A DNA stretch of 64,000 nt from Pseudomonadota bacterium (GTDB lineage: Archaea > Thermoplasmatota > SW-10-69-26 > JACQPN01 > JAJPHT01): NCBI GenBank assembly GCA_021325135.1, contig JAJPHT010000039.1:1-64000 (forward strand), read 5' to 3'. The translations under genes and the position numbers were made by a program. This document shows, in pieces, positions 1 to 8,216 of the stretch (positions within the stretch are counted from its first letter, which is position 1; each line of letters starts with the position of its first letter). The notes beneath the pieces are model-generated. The model searched no databases and was not told where the DNA came from. It saw nothing but the letters and a program-made list of their open reading frames with translations.

Positions 1-132
1 GGCTACACCACCTGCCCCCGCGCGGGCGGCGACGACGGCTACTGGATCTTCCTCCAGAGCGGCGTCACCGAGGACGGCGGCGGCGCGACCGTCGGAACGG
101 CCACGACCGGCACCCTCACGGCGGACTCCTAA
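1..132 (+). CDS. C-terminal fragment of an unidentified protein
   Basis: The window opens inside an open frame (frame 1) that ends at a TAA at 130-132. The visible 43 residues contain Gly/Asp-rich sequence with a YWIF segment and a Gly/Thr-rich tail that resembles the last strands of a secreted beta-rich domain. No family can be named from this fragment. The start lies outside the window. A T-rich tract follows 40-60 bases after the stop. Confidence 0.55.
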   Translation, partial: GYTTCPRAGGDDGYWIFLQSGVTEDGGGATVGTATTGTLTADS

Positions 133-171
133 GCCCGCCAAAGCGTCGATGACCCGCTTCCCGCGGCGAGG

Positions 172-194
172 CCCCCCTTTCTTTTTCCCTCTCC
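172..194 (+). terminator. T-rich tract, likely archaeal terminator
   Basis: A pyrimidine-rich run with T3 and T5 tracts sits between the partial gene and the next promoter region. In a sequence this GC-rich such a run is rare, and archaeal RNA polymerase terminates at T tracts without needing a hairpin. Confidence 0.4.
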
Positions 195-283
195 TGTAGA
201 ACACCCGTTGTCCACCGGGCGTTCGCTCAAAGCCCCGATCCAATGTCCACTTGAAGCCACATCCGGACCCCGGCTCGACAGCC

Positions 284-1762
284 ATGAGGTCCGCCACGTT
301 CGCCCTCGCCGCGGCCGCCGTGATCGCCCTGTCGGGCTCCGGCTACGCGACCTACGTCCTGGTCCACCCCCCCACCGCGCCCCCCTCGCTGGACGCGATG
401 CCCATGACGGGCATGAAGAGCGGCGACCCGTCGGACGACGAGATGATGGCCGGGGCCCACGACTGGCACGGGGGCACAGGGACGATCCCCTCGCTGGCCG
501 ACGCGCTCACCAAGCTGGAGCGGCGCGACAGCATCGTCATCCAGGGCGACAAGGCGTTCAACCCCGCCAACGGCGTGCGCAGCGGCAGCGGGACCTTCGA
601 GGACCCGTACGTCATCAGCGGGTGGTACGTGGACACGGTGCTCGTGAAGGACACCAGCAGGGCGTTCGTCTTCAGCGGCAACTACGTGAGCAGCATCCTC
701 GTCCTGGACTGGACCGGCCAGGGCGGCTACGTGCACCACAACCACCTGGAGAACCTGCGCACGAACCGCAACGTCGCGCGCACGGGCGCGCCCAGCGCGA
801 CGGTCATCGAGAACAACGAGATCCTCCAGGTCCAGGAGCTTCGCCACTTCGACGGCGAGGTGCGCAACGACACCATCGGCAACCCCGACCCCGTGCAACG
901 CCTCCTCCAGCCCGACGTGATCTTCAACATCGCGGGCCTGAACGGCGCGGGCATCCACGACAACCTGGTCTACGGCGGCGTGGACATGAAGATCCACGGC
1001 CACCACCACAGCGACGCGCCCGGCGAGCCCAGCCACAACCACGCGGCGACGCACGTCAACGACACGAACCCCGATGGCACGAAGGAGGACCACCAGGTGC
1101 GCTACGTGGACTTCGAGTTCTACGGCAACCACCTCGTGGACGACAAGTTCGGCCTGCGCTACAACGACCTCAACCACGCGGGCGACGACCGCGAGGCCAC
1201 CAGCGAGCAGAACCCCGACCTGGAGCTTCCCCACGTCCACCACACGACCATCCGCATCCACGACAACCTCATCGAGGGCGCGACGCTCCACGTCGCCACG
1301 GTGAACGCGCCCGACGAGCGCCACCTGCCCGGCGAGAGCGCGATGCTGGACGTCTACAACAACACCGTCGCGAAGCCCGTCGCGGGCAACGGCATCCAGG
1401 TCCAGGACGTGCGCGACGCCATGGTGATGATCCACGACAACCACGTCCAGAAGGGCTCGCTCCAGACGGGCGCCACGGCGGCCATCGAGCTGCTGCGCTT
1501 CAAGAACAGCACGGTCGTGGTCATGGACAACGACCTGGGCGCGTACCAGTACGGCGTGCAGGCGCACGACTTCGACGCCAAGACCAACTGGACCGTCGCG
1601 GACAACTCGGGGCCCGGCATCTCGCAGATGGTCTTCTGGGACTCCAGCGTCGCGAACCCGCCCACCAGGGGCGACGGCGGGAACATGACCATGGACGAGG
1701 GCCACGGGCACTCCGACCTCGCGGGGCTCGCCGCCACCGCGCCGCGGCTCGGGGGGCTCTGA
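284..1762 (+). CDS. membrane-anchored or secreted parallel beta-helix protein
   Basis: A 492-residue protein. The ATG at 284 is preferred to the in-frame TTG at 251 because a hydrophobic signal/anchor (about residues 4-26) starts right there. The rest is a series of short Asn/Asp-rich strands such as VIENNEI, IHDNLV, FYGNHLVDDKF, IRIHDNLIEG, DVYNNTV, MIHDNHV, which is the spacing of right-handed parallel beta-helix repeats (pectate-lyase-like or NosD/periplasmic copper-binding families). A His-rich patch lies near residues 238-258, and Met/His-rich segments near the N- and C-termini could bind metal. No catalytic residues can be assigned. It stands alone, followed by another exported protein gene. 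Function unknown; surface adhesion or glycan/metal binding are guesses. Confidence 0.75.
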   Translation: MRSATFALAAAAVIALSGSGYATYVLVHPPTAPPSLDAMPMTGMKSGDPSDDEMMAGAHDWHGGTGTIPSLADALTKLERRDSIVIQGDKAFNPANGVRSGSGTFEDPYVISGWYVDTVLVKDTSRAFVFSGNYVSSILVLDWTGQGGYVHHNHLENLRTNRNVARTGAPSATVIENNEILQVQELRHFDGEVRNDTIGNPDPVQRLLQPDVIFNIAGLNGAGIHDNLVYGGVDMKIHGHHHSDAPGEPSHNHAATHVNDTNPDGTKEDHQVRYVDFEFYGNHLVDDKFGLRYNDLNHAGDDREATSEQNPDLELPHVHHTTIRIHDNLIEGATLHVATVNAPDERHLPGESAMLDVYNNTVAKPVAGNGIQVQDVRDAMVMIHDNHVQKGSLQTGATAAIELLRFKNSTVVVMDNDLGAYQYGVQAHDFDAKTNWTVADNSGPGISQMVFWDSSVANPPTRGDGGNMTMDEGHGHSDLAGLAATAPRLGGL

Positions 1763-1909
1763 GCAACCATTCGACGTCCGCAACACGCCCCTTATGTCCC
1801 TGGCCGAAGGGTGGAGGTGCTGAAGGCGGCCCGCGTCCGCACCTCCCCCGCCAAGCCATCTCGCCCGCCTGCGGACGCGGCCGCCTCTTCCGATCAAGAG
1901 GCTGGACCC

Positions 1910-2863
1910 ATGCGAACCCTGACGATCCTGCTTGCGACCGCCCTCCTGCTTTCCGCCGCCGGCGCCGCGCTGGCCGAAGACCACGGCAAGGGCAAGCCCG
2001 ACGACAAGGGCAAGGACGGCGCGCGCGGCGACGACCACCACGGCAAGCCCGAGTTCCGTCCGCAGGGCGACCGCTTCCTCTTCCACAACGACCAGATCGC
2101 GGTCCTCTTCCACGAGAACAAGAACCACGCTGCGCCCGACGTGCGCGTCGTCTTCAACGGCACCGCGGACAACGAGTCCTCGGGCTACCGCGTGAAGCTG
2201 CTCTCCCTCTACGAGGCCGACCGCAACGACACCAACGGCGACCGCCACCTGCCGCGCATCAACCTCGCGCGCATGGACGACTGGAACGTGAAGACCACCG
2301 AGGGCAACGGCACGCTGACGCTCACCATGGTCCGCGCCGAGGCGCAGGGCATCGTGACGCTGACGTGGCACCTGGACACCGTCGACGCCAAGGTCAAGTT
2401 CGACGTGGGCGTCGACAACTGGCGCTGGGCCAACGCCTCCGACGTGCTCATCCTCGACATGCTCGTCCAGGGCAAGAACCTCAAGAACGAGACCGGCGCC
2501 AAGGTCAGCGTCGAGGACGCGGGCTACGTCAGCTGGAGCGACAACGCCAGCGCCACCTACGGCAACTCGACGCAGTCCATCCCCGTCTCCGCCTTCCAGG
2601 GCAAGCCCACGGGCGGCGACGACGAGCGCGGCGCCGAGGACGAGAGCGAGCACGAGAAGGCCGAGGACCACTCCGGCAAGGGTGGCCACATCTACCTCGT
2701 GTTCAACGGCACGGGCGGCTACGACAAGCTCTCCTACGACCCCGAGCTTGGCGTGCAGGAGAGCGGCGCGAGCCCCGTCGCCGCGGCGCCCGGCTTCGAG
2801 GCCGTCCTCGCGGTCGCGGCCGTCTTCGGCGTGGCGCTCCTCGTCGTGCGCCGCAAGCCCTGA
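1910..2863 (+). CDS. exported protein with PGF-CTERM-like C-terminal anchor
   Basis: A 317-residue protein from the ATG at 1910, where a signal peptide ending near AALAED begins; longer in-frame upstream sequence has no signal character. A charged Lys/Asp/Gly-rich segment follows (residues 19-45). The body is predicted beta-sheet with many N-x-S/T sequons, then an acidic linker (about 245-265). The C-terminus has Ala-Pro-Gly-Phe, a hydrophobic span and RRKP, the layout of PGF-CTERM sorting signals that archaeosortase A processes in other Euryarchaeota. It is therefore likely to be a cell-surface protein. No archaeosortase gene is in the window. Function of the main domain is not recognised. 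Confidence 0.75.
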   Translation: MRTLTILLATALLLSAAGAALAEDHGKGKPDDKGKDGARGDDHHGKPEFRPQGDRFLFHNDQIAVLFHENKNHAAPDVRVVFNGTADNESSGYRVKLLSLYEADRNDTNGDRHLPRINLARMDDWNVKTTEGNGTLTLTMVRAEAQGIVTLTWHLDTVDAKVKFDVGVDNWRWANASDVLILDMLVQGKNLKNETGAKVSVEDAGYVSWSDNASATYGNSTQSIPVSAFQGKPTGGDDERGAEDESEHEKAEDHSGKGGHIYLVFNGTGGYDKLSYDPELGVQESGASPVAAAPGFEAVLAVAAVFGVALLVVRRKP

Positions 2864-2904
2864 GCCGCGCTGGGTTCATCCCGCAGGCGCGCGCTGCCCG
2901 TCCG

Positions 2905-3423
2905 ATGCCCCTGGCGGACGACGTGCGCCGCGCCCTGCGGACCTTCCCCGATTTTCCCGGCAAGGGCGTCCTCTTCCAGGACGTGGCGCCCGTGCTGCGC
3001 GACCCCGTTCTGCTATCACGCATCGTGGAGGCCATGGCGGAGCCCTTCCGCGGCCGCGCGCAGGCCGTGGCGGGCGTCGAGTCGCGCGGCTTCATGCTGG
3101 GGACGCCCGTCGCGCTGCGCCTCGGCGTCCCCTTCGTCCCGGTGCGCAAGGCGGGCAAGCTCCCCGGCCCCACGCTGCGCGAGGACTACGCGCTGGAGTA
3201 CGCCAAGGCCACGGTGGAGGTGCAGCGCGACGCGTTCGCCCCGGGCGCGCGGGTGCTCGTGGTGGACGACGTGCTGGCCACCGGGGGCACGGCCCTCGCG
3301 GCGGCGCGCCTCGTGGAGGCCGCGGGCGCGCAGGTCGCGGGCTGGTCGTTCCTCCTGGAGATCGGCGCGCTGCGCGGCCGCGCGAAGCTGGGGCCCCAGG
3401 CGCACGTCGTGGCGACGGCCTAG
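2905..3423 (+). CDS. apt: adenine phosphoribosyltransferase
   Basis: A 172-residue type I phosphoribosyltransferase, the usual length for Apt. It salvages adenine with PRPP to AMP. The N-terminal FPDFPGKGVLFQDVAPVL is the typical Apt hood segment, GVESRGFMLG is the purine-side motif, and VLVVDDVLATGGTAL (about residues 117-131) is the PRPP-binding loop with its acidic pair. The start at 2905 is the ATG that gives the family-typical N-terminus. Its stop overlaps the stop of the convergent sulfurtransferase gene by 4 bases. Haloarchaeal proteins of this family can act on other bases (HgpRT), so specificity is inferred. Confidence 0.9.
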   Translation: MPLADDVRRALRTFPDFPGKGVLFQDVAPVLRDPVLLSRIVEAMAEPFRGRAQAVAGVESRGFMLGTPVALRLGVPFVPVRKAGKLPGPTLREDYALEYAKATVEVQRDAFAPGARVLVVDDVLATGGTALAAARLVEAAGAQVAGWSFLLEIGALRGRAKLGPQAHVVATA

Positions 3424-4271
3424 CCCTTCTCCACCGGCCGCATGGGGTTCCGGATCCACTCGCTCCAGCTTCCCGGGTAGAGCGCCGCGCCCGGCAGGCC
3501 CGCGACGTGCATGGCCAGGATGTCGTGGGGCGCGGTCACGCCGCTGCCGCAGTAGAACGCCACGTCCTGGGGGCGCGCGCCGGCGAGGGCCGCCTCGTAC
3601 TTCGCGCGAAGCTCGGCCGCGGGCAGGAAGCGCCCCGACTCGTCGGTGTTGCGCGCGAAGGGGAGGTTCACCGCCTGCGGGATGTGGCCCGCCACGGGGT
3701 CCACGGGCTCCACGTCGCCGCGATATCGTTCCGGCGCGCGGGCGTCCACCAGGCAGCGCGGCGCGCGCGTCGTGAGGTCCCAGGTGGTGACCGTGGGCAT
3801 GTGGCCCGGCGCGCCCGCGAAGCGGCGCGGCGCGCGCTTCGTCTCCTCGCGCGAGAGGGGCAGGCCCGCGGCGGTCCACGCGCCAATGCCGCCGTCGAGC
3901 ACGGCGACCGCGTCGTGGCCGTAGTGCTTCAGGAGCCACCACGCGCGGCTGGCCCACGCGCCGCCCCAGTCGTCGTAGGCCACCACCTGCACGGAGGCGT
4001 CGATGCCCCACGCCGAGCACGTCGCGCGGAAGGCGTCCACGTCGGGCAGCGGGTGGCGCCCCGTCTGGGGGCGCGGAGGGGAGGAGAGGTCGCGGTCGAC
4101 GTGCGCGTGCACCGAGCCCGGGATGTGTCCCTCCTTCCAGAGGCGCGGCCCTTTCTCGGGGTCCTTGAGGTCGTGGCGCACGTCCAGCACCACCACGCGC
4201 TCCGGGTCGTCGCGCAGGGCCTTCGCCAGGCTCGGCGCGTCCACGAGGGTCCGCCACGGGCGGGGCGTCAC
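3420..4271 (-). CDS. thiosulfate/3-mercaptopyruvate sulfurtransferase (rhodanese)
   Basis: A 283-residue protein with two rhodanese domains in tandem. The N-terminal domain is non-catalytic. The C-terminal one carries the active-site loop CGSGVTA with the persulfide Cys near residue 241, typical of thiosulfate and mercaptopyruvate sulfurtransferases. It begins with GTG at 4271. The end of the upstream gene contains a CCTTAG element about 26 bases before this start, so a promoter may be embedded in that gene and the message may be leaderless. The 3' end overlaps apt convergently. Which sulfur donor it uses cannot be told from sequence. Confidence 0.88.
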   Translation of the reverse strand: MTPRPWRTLVDAPSLAKALRDDPERVVVLDVRHDLKDPEKGPRLWKEGHIPGSVHAHVDRDLSSPPRPQTGRHPLPDVDAFRATCSAWGIDASVQVVAYDDWGGAWASRAWWLLKHYGHDAVAVLDGGIGAWTAAGLPLSREETKRAPRRFAGAPGHMPTVTTWDLTTRAPRCLVDARAPERYRGDVEPVDPVAGHIPQAVNLPFARNTDESGRFLPAAELRAKYEAALAGARPQDVAFYCGSGVTAPHDILAMHVAGLPGAALYPGSWSEWIRNPMRPVEKG

Positions 4272-4292
4272 GCGCGGCCAGAGGAGCCGCGC

Positions 4293-5495
4293 CTAAGGAG
4301 CTTTCCCCACGCCGGGGAACGGCGCCCACCGGCACGGCGAGGCGGAGAGCTGCACCCACGTCGCGTGGCCCGGCTCGTCGGGCGCGCAGGACGGCTGCCA
4401 CGTCGCGGTGGGCGGCGCCACGGTCTCGTAGGAGAAGGTGGAGCCGTCGGTCGCCACGAACCCCCCTGAGGGCGCGGCGCGCCACGCGGGGTGGTACTCG
4501 CGCCAGCCGCCGTGGTCCTCGGTCCACGGGCGGAGCAGCACGGCGGCGCTGGCCTGCCACGAGCGGTTGCCATCCATCGTCTCCATGGAGGCGCTGACGA
4601 CGTACTCCCCCGAGGGCGCGGGCGCCGAGCCGCAGGGGACGATCCAGCCCCCGCCCTCGGCGCAGCCTGCGGCCACCGTGCCGTTCCACCACCCCGCGAC
4701 CTCGCGGGCCTGGCCGGGCACGATCCAGTCGGGGCGAAGCTGGAGGATCGGCCCGCAGCTGGGGCCCACGAAGCCCAGCGTGCCGTTGAGCACCACGCCG
4801 CCCGCGGGGCCCGAGACGGAGGGCGTGAGGCGCGGCCAGTGGCAGGAGAGGGGCGAGAGCGGCAGCGCGTCGGCGCCGCAGTCCTGGAAGCGCGCGACGA
4901 AGGAGACGTTGCCCCCCACGTCCAGCGCGAAGGCCGAGGGCTCCAGCGTCAGCGGCTCGCAGGAGGGGGAGCCGCTGGCGGGCTTGTCCTGGGGAGGGCC
5001 CACGAGGATGCGGGCCGTCGCGTCCCACGACCGGTTGCCATGCACGGTGCGCAGGCCCACGCGCGCCACGTATTCCCCCGGAGGCGCCCCGCTCGCGTCC
5101 CACCGCGCGCTCCGCGTCGCGTTCTGGCCCGGCACAAGCCACGTGCCCGCGTCGATCCGCAAGGCCTGGCAGCCGTGGACCCCGTTGAAGAGCGGCCCGT
5201 CCTCGATCTCGCCGGAGACGGGCCCCGAGAGGGACATCTCCAGGAGGCCGCGGCACTGGTCCTCGATCTCCAGCGGCTCGGTCCCGCAGTTCTCGAAGCG
5301 CACCTGGAACGAGACGTTTCCCCCGGCGTCGATCCACCACGCGGAGGGGACGAGGCTCAGCGCCCCGCAGGCCCACGTCGCTTCGGCCTCGCGCGCCGGC
5401 TCGGGCGGCGCGACATCTCCGGTCCGGCCAGGCAGCGCGCACCCGGGGCTCGCGACCCAGAAGGCGGCCAGCACGAGGGCCAGGGTCCGGAGCAC
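4293..5495 (-). CDS. secreted lipoprotein with duplicated Cys-containing domain
   Basis: A 400-residue protein starting with GTG. The signal peptide ends in ASPGC, a lipobox-like site with Cys19. Two homologous domains follow (about residues 42-170 and 180-325), each beginning with a segment like LSLVPSAWWIDAGGNVSF and a conserved DCG or NCG, and each ending in DGNRSW or HGNRSW, so the gene arose by internal duplication. Paired cysteines suggest disulfides outside the cell. The fold looks like an Ig-like beta sandwich. It is divergent from the patatin gene with a 94-base shared promoter region. No function known. Confidence 0.7.
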   Translation of the reverse strand: MLRTLALVLAAFWVASPGCALPGRTGDVAPPEPAREAEATWACGALSLVPSAWWIDAGGNVSFQVRFENCGTEPLEIEDQCRGLLEMSLSGPVSGEIEDGPLFNGVHGCQALRIDAGTWLVPGQNATRSARWDASGAPPGEYVARVGLRTVHGNRSWDATARILVGPPQDKPASGSPSCEPLTLEPSAFALDVGGNVSFVARFQDCGADALPLSPLSCHWPRLTPSVSGPAGGVVLNGTLGFVGPSCGPILQLRPDWIVPGQAREVAGWWNGTVAAGCAEGGGWIVPCGSAPAPSGEYVVSASMETMDGNRSWQASAAVLLRPWTEDHGGWREYHPAWRAAPSGGFVATDGSTFSYETVAPPTATWQPSCAPDEPGHATWVQLSASPCRWAPFPGVGKAP

Positions 5496-5556
5496 GCGCC
5501 CCGGTTCCCGGGGGCCGGCTTCAGGATTGCCCCCTGCGCGCGAGGCCCAGTTGCGA

Positions 5557-5568
5557 GGGCTTAAGACC
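5557..5568 (+). promoter_or_regulatory. TATA-like element of the patatin gene
   Basis: GGGCTTAAGACC centred about 27 bases before the GTG at 5590. This is the spacing for an archaeal TATA box with transcription starting at or just before the start codon. Confidence 0.5.
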
Positions 5569-5589
5569 GACCTTTTCCCACTCTGCGAT

Positions 5590-6531
5590 GTGCGTGCGCT
5601 GGTGCTCTCCGGGGGCGGGGGCCGGGGCGCCTACGAGCTGGGGGTCTACAAGGCCTTCACCGAGCGCCACCGGACCTTCGACCTCATCAGCGGGACCAGC
5701 GTGGGCGCCATCACGGCGGCGGGCATCGCCTCGGGCCTCACGGTGGACGAGCTGGAAGGCATGTGGGCGCGCATGCACAACTTCCGCGTCATGCAGCCCC
5801 GCGGCGACTTCTGGCGGCTCCCCTCGTGGACGCACCTCATGTACACCAAGCCGCTCCTGGAGTTCCTGGAGCGCGAGATCGACTACGAGGCCGTGAAGCG
5901 CTCGCCCATCGAGATCCGCGTCGCGGCGGTGGACGTGGGCTCGGGCGACCTGCGCGTGTTCACCAACATGGAGCTGACCCCGAAGCGCCTTCTCGCCAGC
6001 AGCAGCATCCCCATCCTCTTTCCCATGGTGCACGACGACGACGGGCGCGCCTACTGGGACGGCGGCACCGTGGTCAACACGCCCTTGCAGCCCGCCATCG
6101 AGGCCGGCGCCACGGAGATCGTCTGCGTGCTGCTCTCGCCGGTGGGCGCGCGCCCGCTGGAGCCGCCGCGCAACCTGTGGGAGGCCATCTCCCGCACCGC
6201 GGACCTCCGGCAGATGGGGAACCTCAAGGAGGACATCAAGCACGCCGAGTTCATCAACGGGCTCGTGGACGCGGGCACCGCGGACCCGGCGTGGCACCAC
6301 ATCGACTTCCACATCGTGAGCCCCCGGGAGACGTTGGGCCTCACCACCATCCTCAACTTCGACAGCAAGCTGGCGCGCCGCCTCATCGACTGGGGCTATC
6401 GCGACGGCCTGGAGTACCTCGACGGCGACCGCAACGAGCATCGCGTCGAGGTGCGCGCCCGCGAGGAGCTGGCCGAGGCCGCGGAGCGCGAGGCGCGCTT
6501 CTGGCAGATCCTCCCGGGCACCGACTTCTGA
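5590..6531 (+). CDS. patatin-like phospholipase
   Basis: A 313-residue patatin-family lipid acyl hydrolase. It has the oxyanion-hole glycine run SGGGGRGAYELG at the N-terminus, the nucleophile motif GTSVG with Ser near residue 37, and the second half of the dyad in WDGGTVVNTP with Asp near residue 157. The GTG at 5590 is chosen because the hydrolase core begins immediately and a TATA-like element lies 27 bases upstream, which suggests a leaderless message. A longer frame upstream has no patatin character. No signal peptide, so it acts in the cytosol or at the inner face of the membrane. Substrate is unknown; ester lipids would be unexpected in a purely ether-lipid archaeon, which links it to the acyl-chain genes in this window. 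Confidence 0.88.
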   Translation: MRALVLSGGGGRGAYELGVYKAFTERHRTFDLISGTSVGAITAAGIASGLTVDELEGMWARMHNFRVMQPRGDFWRLPSWTHLMYTKPLLEFLEREIDYEAVKRSPIEIRVAAVDVGSGDLRVFTNMELTPKRLLASSSIPILFPMVHDDDGRAYWDGGTVVNTPLQPAIEAGATEIVCVLLSPVGARPLEPPRNLWEAISRTADLRQMGNLKEDIKHAEFINGLVDAGTADPAWHHIDFHIVSPRETLGLTTILNFDSKLARRLIDWGYRDGLEYLDGDRNEHRVEVRAREELAEAAEREARFWQILPGTDF

Positions 6532-6745
6532 GCCGCCTCCAGTTTCGGAGGCCCGGGGGGGAGGTTCCTACCTTTGGGGTTGGGTGAAGGGGTGACGCGC
6601 ACGACCCCGGGACGCAGAGTGCTGCCCCGTCCCTCTTCTCCCCGCGTCCCGAGGGTTTGGCATGCACAGGAACGGGGCCACTGGCGAGGATTGTTGCGAA
6701 ACGCGGGCCGAAGCTGACTTCCCCTGGGCGCGGATTCCGCCCAGG

Positions 6746-7258
6746 ATGAGGCGGCGGCTTCCCCCGGCGGTCCCCGCGACGTGGGGGCTTGGCTTCCTGC
6801 TGGGCGTCGCGGCGACGGGCTTGGCCGCGGCCGCGGCGTGGGTGGCCGCGCGCAGGAGCGTGGGGGAGATGACCCGCCTCGCCGAGGCCTCGGCGGCGCA
6901 GGGCGACCTGGAGGGGGCGCTCCGGTGGCTGCGCCGCGCGCGCCGCCGCGCCCCGGACGACGTGGAGCTTGCGCTGGACGAGGGGTGGCACCTCGCGAAG
7001 CTGGGCCGCACCGACGAGGCCATCGCGCTCTACGCGCGGCTCCCCCTCCCTCCGGGCCAGGCCGCGTGGCTCACGGCCCTGACCCTCTTCGAGGGGGGTG
7101 GCGACCTCGCCCGCGTCGAGGGGCTGGTGGTGGAGGCCCTGGACGCGGCGCCCCTCCTGGTGGAGGAGCTGGCCCTGGAGCCCGGCCTCTCGCGGGCACT
7201 GGAGGGGAGGCTCCAGGTCGAGGAGGCCCGGGAGCGGGCGCGCCGAAGGCTGGGCTAG
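6746..7258 (+). CDS. membrane-anchored TPR protein
   Basis: A 170-residue protein. The ATG at 6746 directly precedes Arg residues and a transmembrane segment (about 8-34), whereas an in-frame ATG at 6662 would add a poorly structured extension. After the anchor come at least two TPR-type helices (ASAAQGDLEGALRWLRRARR, EGWHLAKLGRTDEAIALYAR). It resembles the longer TPR protein at 11674-12603 in plan. Likely a scaffold on the membrane. The 3' end overlaps the convergent regulator by 4 bases. Confidence 0.65.
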   Translation: MRRRLPPAVPATWGLGFLLGVAATGLAAAAAWVAARRSVGEMTRLAEASAAQGDLEGALRWLRRARRRAPDDVELALDEGWHLAKLGRTDEAIALYARLPLPPGQAAWLTALTLFEGGGDLARVEGLVVEALDAAPLLVEELALEPGLSRALEGRLQVEEARERARRRLG

Positions 7259-7548
7259 GCGGTGGGGTCGGGGACGCCCGCGGCCCGGAGGACCTCGTTC
7301 ATGCGCACGATGTGATGGACAAGCTCGTGCCCCAGGGGCGTCATCGAGATGGCGGCGACCTGCAACATGCCGCGCCCCTTGCGCTCGTCCGAGACGAGGC
7401 CGAGGGTCACGAGCCTCTTGAGGGCCTGCCGGGCGCGGCGCGGGGCGCAGCGGCAGGCCATGACGAAGTTGCGCATGTTGAGCGGCCCCTCGCGGAGCTT
7501 CATCAGGCCGGACACTTCCGGGCAACCCAACGCATCGATAACGGCCAC
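7255..7548 (-). CDS. winged-helix transcriptional regulator
   Basis: A 97-residue protein whose sequence from the GTG at 7548 (ALGCPEV followed by LREGPLNMRNFVMAC) matches the start of small archaeal winged-helix proteins of the HxlR/ArsR type, with a recognition region around RRARQALKRLVTLGLV and a wing around SDERKGRGMLQV. The GTG is supported by an AT-rich element (7571-7580) about 27 bases upstream. It is divergent from the Cys-rich gene at 7649, so it may regulate that gene and itself. Ligand unknown. Confidence 0.65.
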   Translation of the reverse strand: MAVIDALGCPEVSGLMKLREGPLNMRNFVMACRCAPRRARQALKRLVTLGLVSDERKGRGMLQVAAISMTPLGHELVHHIVRMNEVLRAAGVPDPTA

Positions 7549-7570
7549 GCCCCCAGAAAGGCGCCGACCC

Positions 7571-7627
7571 GTTTGAATAGCGGTTCGCGATAACGGAGCG
7601 ATTTCAAGCACCGTATGTTTTATAATA
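7571..7627. promoter_or_regulatory. divergent promoter pair
   Basis: An AT-rich island between two divergent genes. CTATTCAAAC (read on the minus strand, 7571-7580) lies about 27 bases before the regulator start. TTTTATAATA (7618-7627) lies about 26 bases before the GTG at 7649. Both positions predict leaderless transcripts. The space between could hold an operator for the regulator. Confidence 0.6.
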
Positions 7628-7648
7628 GAAGCCGGCGCTGAGGGGCGC

Positions 7649-8083
7649 GTGACGCGGGCGGCCGGGGGGAAGACGCACCCGTGGCACTGCCTCCGGTGCG
7701 GCCGCCCGGTCCAACGGGTCCTCTGGCTCGTCGACCTGCGCCGGCACGTCCACGCGGCCCGCGGCCAGCCCGGCCCCGAGGGCACGCCCTCCTGCTGCGG
7801 CGGCGAGGTCGTCCACCCGGAGGACGCGGGCGCCCGCCCGCCGCAGCCCGGCGACGTGGTCCTGTGCATGCCCTCCTGGGGGAGCCTCGCCATGCACCTC
7901 GTCCGGCTGGGGCGCGTCGCGGACGTGGGCAACGCCTCCTGGAGCGGCACGGCGCTGTGCGGGCAGACCTACCGCTCGCGCTACTGGGTGGTGGTGCAGC
8001 GCAGCGTCGAGCCCCAGGAGCGCTGCCGAGACTGCGAGGAGAGGGCGCAAAGAGCGGGGGGTTCGGGGGGCGAGGGCCCCTGA
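7649..8083 (+). CDS. Cys-rich hypothetical protein
   Basis: A 144-residue protein starting with GTG at 7649, backed by a strong TATA element 26 bases upstream. It has CLRCGRP near the N-terminus, SCCGGE, and CRDCEE near the C-terminus, so a zinc-binding or redox role is possible. A middle segment (residues about 65-90) is hydrophobic. Its last residues (GGSGGEGP) and stop codon are encoded inside the left arm of the palindromic repeat at 8061-8146, so the repeat has shaped the C-terminus. No family recognised. Confidence 0.5.
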   Translation: MTRAAGGKTHPWHCLRCGRPVQRVLWLVDLRRHVHAARGQPGPEGTPSCCGGEVVHPEDAGARPPQPGDVVLCMPSWGSLAMHLVRLGRVADVGNASWSGTALCGQTYRSRYWVVVQRSVEPQERCRDCEERAQRAGGSGGEGP

Positions 8084-8146
8084 CGTCTTGATCGTCTGCT
8101 GGAACGGTCCTTTCACGTCAGGGGGGCGAGCCCCCCTGAAACCCCC
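8061..8146. repeat. palindromic element, copy A
   Basis: Two GC hairpin arms flank a 28-base core. The arms end in TGACGT (8081-8086) and ACGTCA (8115-8120). The right arm holds the perfect hairpin CAGGGGGG-CGAG-CCCCCCTG (8119-8138). A second copy with the same arm layout and the same 28-base core length is at 57051-57140; there the core word TCGTCTGCTGGA is on the opposite strand. It looks like a small non-coding mobile or inversion-prone element, or a paired bidirectional terminator. Confidence 0.65.
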
Positions 8147-8188
8147 CATTTTGGCCGCGCTGCGGCGCGGCCGGACGACGAACGACCT

Positions 8189-8216
8189 CAGGGGGCTTCG
8201 CCCCCCGAACCCCCCT
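8189..8216. repeat. extra arm of the palindromic element
   Basis: A third arm-like sequence, with a GGGGG-CTTCG-CCCCC hairpin followed by CCGAACCCCCC, close to copy A. Together they fill the gap between two convergent genes, so they may also end transcription from both sides. Confidence 0.45.

Noticed and set aside
227-2689. 820-residue open frame on the minus strand
   Set aside because: Shadow of two plus-strand genes that have signal peptides and recognisable folds. Its own product is Val/Asp/His-rich noise.
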